A stretch of 64,000 nt of DNA from Lepturacanthus savala. Lineage: Eukaryota > Chordata > Actinopteri > Scombriformes > Trichiuridae. Where the stretch lies: assembly GCA_030544235.1 (NCBI GenBank), contig CM060464.1, positions 28,894,152 through 28,958,151 on the forward strand, given 5' to 3'. Positions 60,445 to 64,000 of the stretch are shown here, piece by piece (positions within the stretch are counted from its first letter, which is position 1; each line of letters starts with the position of its first letter). The position numbers were made by a program, and so were the translations under genes. The notes under the pieces were generated by a model. The model ran no database searches, was not told where the DNA came from, and saw only the letters and a program-made list of their open reading frames with translations.

Positions 60445-61649
60445 GCACACGTGGGCGTGTAGGTATTGACCTGGAATGGGGTTAGTGCTAATGAGGAGGG
60501 AGAGATGGTGACGGAGAGATGTAAGAAAAAGTTCAGGGTTGCCAGGTCAGGCCTAATTCACATTAAGGGGAGTCCCGATTTGAAAAGTCATGCACTGTTT
60601 ATCAGGCGCATAGCTGTGGGTTGGCCTTGGCACTCACTTGGCACTTGGTGCTCAACCAATCAGAAAGCTCCTTTTTTTGCTGGATCATCCAGTGAATAGA
60701 GGGTAATGAGGCTGTTTCAATTATCTGACTACTCGACCAATAAAAATAAAGCCATTCTTGTTTCTTGCTCCTTGTTTACCATAAGATTACAATAGATCAG
60801 TTGTGTATTTCACAAATGTCTGATTGCAAGCAGCCCCTCCTCTTCCACTCAGTGCAGGCTGCACATTGCAGAGGATCTGAAGCCTATTTTCCAATAGCTA
60901 ACTGCTTTTAACTCTTTCCCCACCATATTTTTGTTGACCAAATTCAGTGATCTTTCAACACCCTCAAAATATTCAGTTCAATGAATATGTAAACCTGGGA
61001 CCCAGCCCAAAGAGTTTATTCCCAGTCACCAGTGTAGTGGGCCAAGCTAAGAGTCTTTCTGCCTGGTAGTATGAAAGATTCCCATGGCTTGGAGTAAAGC
61101 ATTTTAACGGACACTGTGTTTTGTAAGGCATGTCGCCATTTCTCTAAAGCAGACACTGAGGTCCGATTCATAAAAAACTGGCTTTGGAGACTGGAAACCT
61201 TTTTCATAACATTATGTTAAATATGTGGGTAGCAGGGCACATGCTACAGGGCTGTGAGGAGCCGAAGGACACAAGCAAAGTCAGGATGGGAAAGTGATAG
61301 CAATCCAACAACAGCTGTGACAAGACAAACCAACTGTTGAAACAGAGAAATTCCGCAATGGCCAATGGACCTTTGGTCAAGTGCAGTTACAGATCACATT
61401 AACAATTACAATCAAAGGTCTTGATATTTTGAGAAACATGACATTTTGAGTCAGTGCATCACTGGGTCTCAAAAGAGGAAATCGCAAAGCATTATCTGTA
61501 AAGGACAAATCAGACCTAAAAATATATATGGAATGACAGTCCTAGACAGATTATACAACTAAACACACATTTTAAGGTGGACACGTATGAATTTATGAGA
61601 GTCGGCTCCGCTCGCTTGATTCAGTCAAACACCTCTGATGACTGACAAG
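60445..61649. other. Unannotated sequence, partly conserved-element-like
   Basis: The part at 60530-60720 is balanced and repeat-free, with CCTAATTCACATTAAGGGG and a CCAATCAG core, a plausible non-coding conserved element. The part at 61200-61640 may hold degraded upstream transposase sequence of the hAT remnant that follows, but I could not align any block. Confidence 0.35.
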
Positions 61650-62000
61650 GCATGAATGCAGCTGCCAGCACACACTTTTCCATCACTGTGAAAGATGCAG
61701 AACATAAAGTGTTTGTACAGCAGCTGAAGAGAAAGGTCACAGTGGACAGGGCCTTTCCATCACTGGAGGTGTTAGACATATGCCCCGGTGACATATTTCC
61801 CAAAATGAATCGTCTCCCACGGGCCCTCATCACCCAACCATAACAAACTGGAGCTACTGTTGAAAGACTCTTTTCAACTGTCAGTCGGATAAAACCTGGC
61901 ATCAGTGCATCAACGACGACATACAGGCTGAACTCTGTTACCTTTTTGAAAGAGAACTCACTGTATCATTCCATGATTAATAATGAAATTATTTCAGCAT
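61650..62000 (+). pseudogene. hAT transposase C-terminal (hATC dimerisation) remnant
   Basis: After a stop near 61842 the frame reads ATVERLFSTVSRIKPGISA then TTTYRLNSVTFLKENS, the hATC signature (T..VER.FS...RIK...R..m...RL..L..L). The preceding 63-codon frame (61652-61843), with CPGDIFPKMNRLPRALITQP, fits the segment just before it. An in-frame stop lies between. The BED finger, catalytic residues and terminal repeats are not visible. The sequence differs from the two BED-bearing hAT remnants, so it may be a third family. Confidence 0.7.
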
Positions 62001-62221
62001 TTAACAACATAAACCACTGTCATGTCCTAAAGTATCATCAAAAGTGACCTTATTTACAATTTTGGATTGTAGTGGTCTATTTCAACACCATTGTTTGTTG
62101 GGTATACTTCTTATTGGTGTACAATTGATTGTGCTATCTTCATGTGTGATTTTTTCCGTTACTGTACATGTTGCTACCTCTCTCCATACATTGATTAATG
62201 GTGTTGTTGTATCTGTCAGCT
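62001..62221. other. Short unannotated spacer
   Basis: No recognised feature between the hATC remnant and the TG tract. Confidence 0.45.
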
Positions 62222-62268
62222 GTATGTGTGTGTGTGTGTGTGTTTATATGTGGGTGTGTGTGTGTGAA
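62222..62268. repeat. Imperfect (TG)n microsatellite
   Basis: TG units interrupted by TTTATATG and GGG. Confidence 0.9.
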
Positions 62269-62417
62269 GTGTGAATATGTGGCCACCGTGCCGTGCATTG
62301 CAGTGCTGTTCATGTTCATCATGGTGCGTGTAACATTACCTCTGGTGATGTATAGGGCTCATGCATGATTACACTGTGGTGCATTCAGGCAAGTATGGCT
62401 GTAATGGCCTATTTTGG

Positions 62418-62500
62418 GTAAAGGTCCCGTATCGTAGAAAGTAAGATTTTAATTGCTTCTTCATTATGAAAAGGTCTAGGTGTTATATAAATCATGTCCT
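62418..62500 (-). mobile_element. Terminal fragment of the small inverted-repeat fish element, copy 4
   Basis: TAAAGGTCCCGTATCGTAGA then AAGTAAGATTTTAATTGC matches the reverse complement of the right end of the 41.75-kb copy (TTAAAGGTCCCATATCACAG then AAAGCGATA). Only one end is recognisable here. Confidence 0.55.
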
Positions 62501-64000
62501 ATGTTTCAAATAGTTAACCCGCACAAAAGGGCACATAGACACTGAGATTAAAACAAGCCGTCAGCACTTTGATGAATTTGTAATGTCACAACAACAGAGT
62601 CATTGCCCACACCCAGTTCTCCTCTTGCTATTCTCATGCTGCTGTCTGTCCATGTGTGCAGGAGCCTCACCACAAACACACTTGGTCTTAGCCCCACCTG
62701 ATTTTCTCTGTGCCCACCCCTACTGTTATTTCTTCCTATGCTACTGCTGGCTGTTCTGAATAGAGATGTGATATCACACTGCCCCCAAACCAAGCATGCC
62801 ACCATTTTGCAGAAAAAATAAACATTTGTGGAGTAAATAAATACAGGCGAGAGCCGGGTGTGAAATGAGGATAATAAAGTGATTTTCTCTGCACCCATAC
62901 AAGTCTGACATGTCTAACTCTATAAGCGTAATATGATCTGACAGGACTGCAAAGACAGAACTGTTCTAGAGAACATGTCTTACTTTGACCAAGTCACATT
63001 TCTGTTTTCAGTGATGAAAGTAATTTCACTTGAGTGGTGATTAGTGATCGTTGATGATATGATGTTTTTCTCGATCGATCGTCTGTGTTTGGATTTTAAG
63101 GTGTCATAATTATGATGGTTAGATAGATGCATTAGTCCTCTAACACATCTTAAAGTTTGACATTTCAGACATGTTTTTCAGGAGAAAAGCTACTCAGGAG
63201 TCACCATGGAAACGACAGTAAACGACTGTAATCTCATCCCTCTGCAATGAGCCAGTCTGTCACTCTACCGGTATGGCGATCACACTTTTATTCTGATCAG
63301 CCTTACATTAGCAATATTTGTGTAGATGTACTATGTGTGTGTAGAGTTGATTTAGAAACATATATGATGTGACTGTACATGTAGTTATGCTGCCTTCCAT
63401 TGCAGTCAGAATTCGGAAAGATGCAAGTCGAAAAGTCTGAACATGGCAAAACATGGCCAGCCACAGTAAGGTACTCTTTGTTTGGGTGTCTTTCGAACAT
63501 CAGAGTAATGCTGGGAAAGTATTAGTTAGCTACTTCAGGGATTGAGAGAAAGAGAAATGCCATCTGCTATAAATCATAACTTGTGCTCTTTAACGCAGCA
63601 GCCAGGGGAATCCTGTAAGCCGAGCAGATGTCAACTCTGTAAAACTTTGACAAACCTGTATTTTGTTTCCTTTTCCATATTTTCCCACTCTCTGCCCTTG
63701 CTTACACGTCTAGTCGGTAAAATAAGAAATCTTATGCGATGCCATCTTGCTTTGACATCAGTTCCTCCAATTCGGGCTGCTTCAAACCTGCCCAAGTTCC
63801 CGAATCGAAATTCTGAGTTCAAGGGCTGTTCCGTTGCACTTTTCTGATTCGGAGGTTGGTTCTATCTAAGTTTTGAGTACAATGAAAGATGGCATTAGTG
63901 TTGGAGGAGACATGGATCAGCAGCATGCAGCTAATGTTAGTCAAATGTCTGACAAATATTTTAAGCCATTTGAGTTCACATCTCACTCTTATTCTGACAG
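62501..64000. other. Unannotated sequence to the window end
   Basis: No gene is recognised. CTTCCATTGCAGTCAGAATT (63395-63414) and the phrases CCCGAATCGAAATTCTGAG and CTGTTCCGTTGCAC (63799-63840) could be opposite ends of a decayed DNA element, but pairing is poor. The 116-codon minus frame at 62548-62898 and the 101-codon plus frame at 63542-63847 show no motif. Confidence 0.35.

Noticed and set aside
60136..60450. 104-codon Thr-His-rich frame
   Set aside because: It is a translation of the (TG)n microsatellites on the minus strand.
62548..62898. 116-codon minus-strand frame as a possible exon
   Set aside because: No domain recognised and no supporting splice or conservation signal visible.

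Overview
The window looks like non-coding nuclear DNA from a ray-finned (teleost) fish. Composition is A+T-rich, with many long (CA/GT)n, (GA)n and (AT)n microsatellites. The decayed transposons are of families typical of fish genomes: Tc1, hAT, Harbinger, L2/Rex-like LINEs, tRNA-headed SINE-like repeats and small inverted-repeat elements. I recognise no intact host protein-coding gene, no exon with convincing splice context, no rRNA or functional tRNA, and no CRISPR or bacterial-type feature. Nearly all short open frames are chance frames, microsatellite translations or transposon relics. The window is most simply an intergenic desert or the inside of a very large intron.

Layout. 1-16 kb: mostly unannotated A+T-rich sequence with microsatellites, two SINE-like copies (4.1 and 9.1 kb), a perfect 34-bp palindrome (5.57 kb) and several small dispersed fish repeats (9.5, 13.4, 14.5 kb). 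16.0-20.5 kb: a nest of relics. LINE-A (+) is interrupted by a BED-finger hAT element and a TG...CA element, LINE-B (-) abuts it, and LINE-C (+) follows with a decayed SGNH-esterase domain and reverse transcriptase. 22.2-28.5 kb: a Harbinger transposase fragment, a SINE-like copy with a clear 12-bp target duplication, and a Tc1 element whose DD34E glutamate is replaced by lysine and which is itself split by a 1.36-kb insertion. 28.5-49.5 kb: relatively few transposons. It holds an imperfect tandem duplication (31.9 kb), a THAP-like fragment (32.5 kb), a 30-bp-arm hairpin (42.6 kb) and stretches that resemble conserved non-coding DNA. 49.5-64 kb: a second BED-finger hAT with an 8-bp target duplication, four of the five (AT)n tracts over 70 bp, a further SINE-like copy, a foldback element and a hAT C-terminal dimerisation-domain remnant.

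There is no gene system acting together here. The organised signal is the history of nested insertion. All transposase and reverse-transcriptase relics carry stops, frameshifts, truncations or lost catalytic residues, so none looks active. Regulatory calls rest on composition and motif impressions and are marked low confidence. Family calls for repeats come from recognition of motifs, not from a database search.
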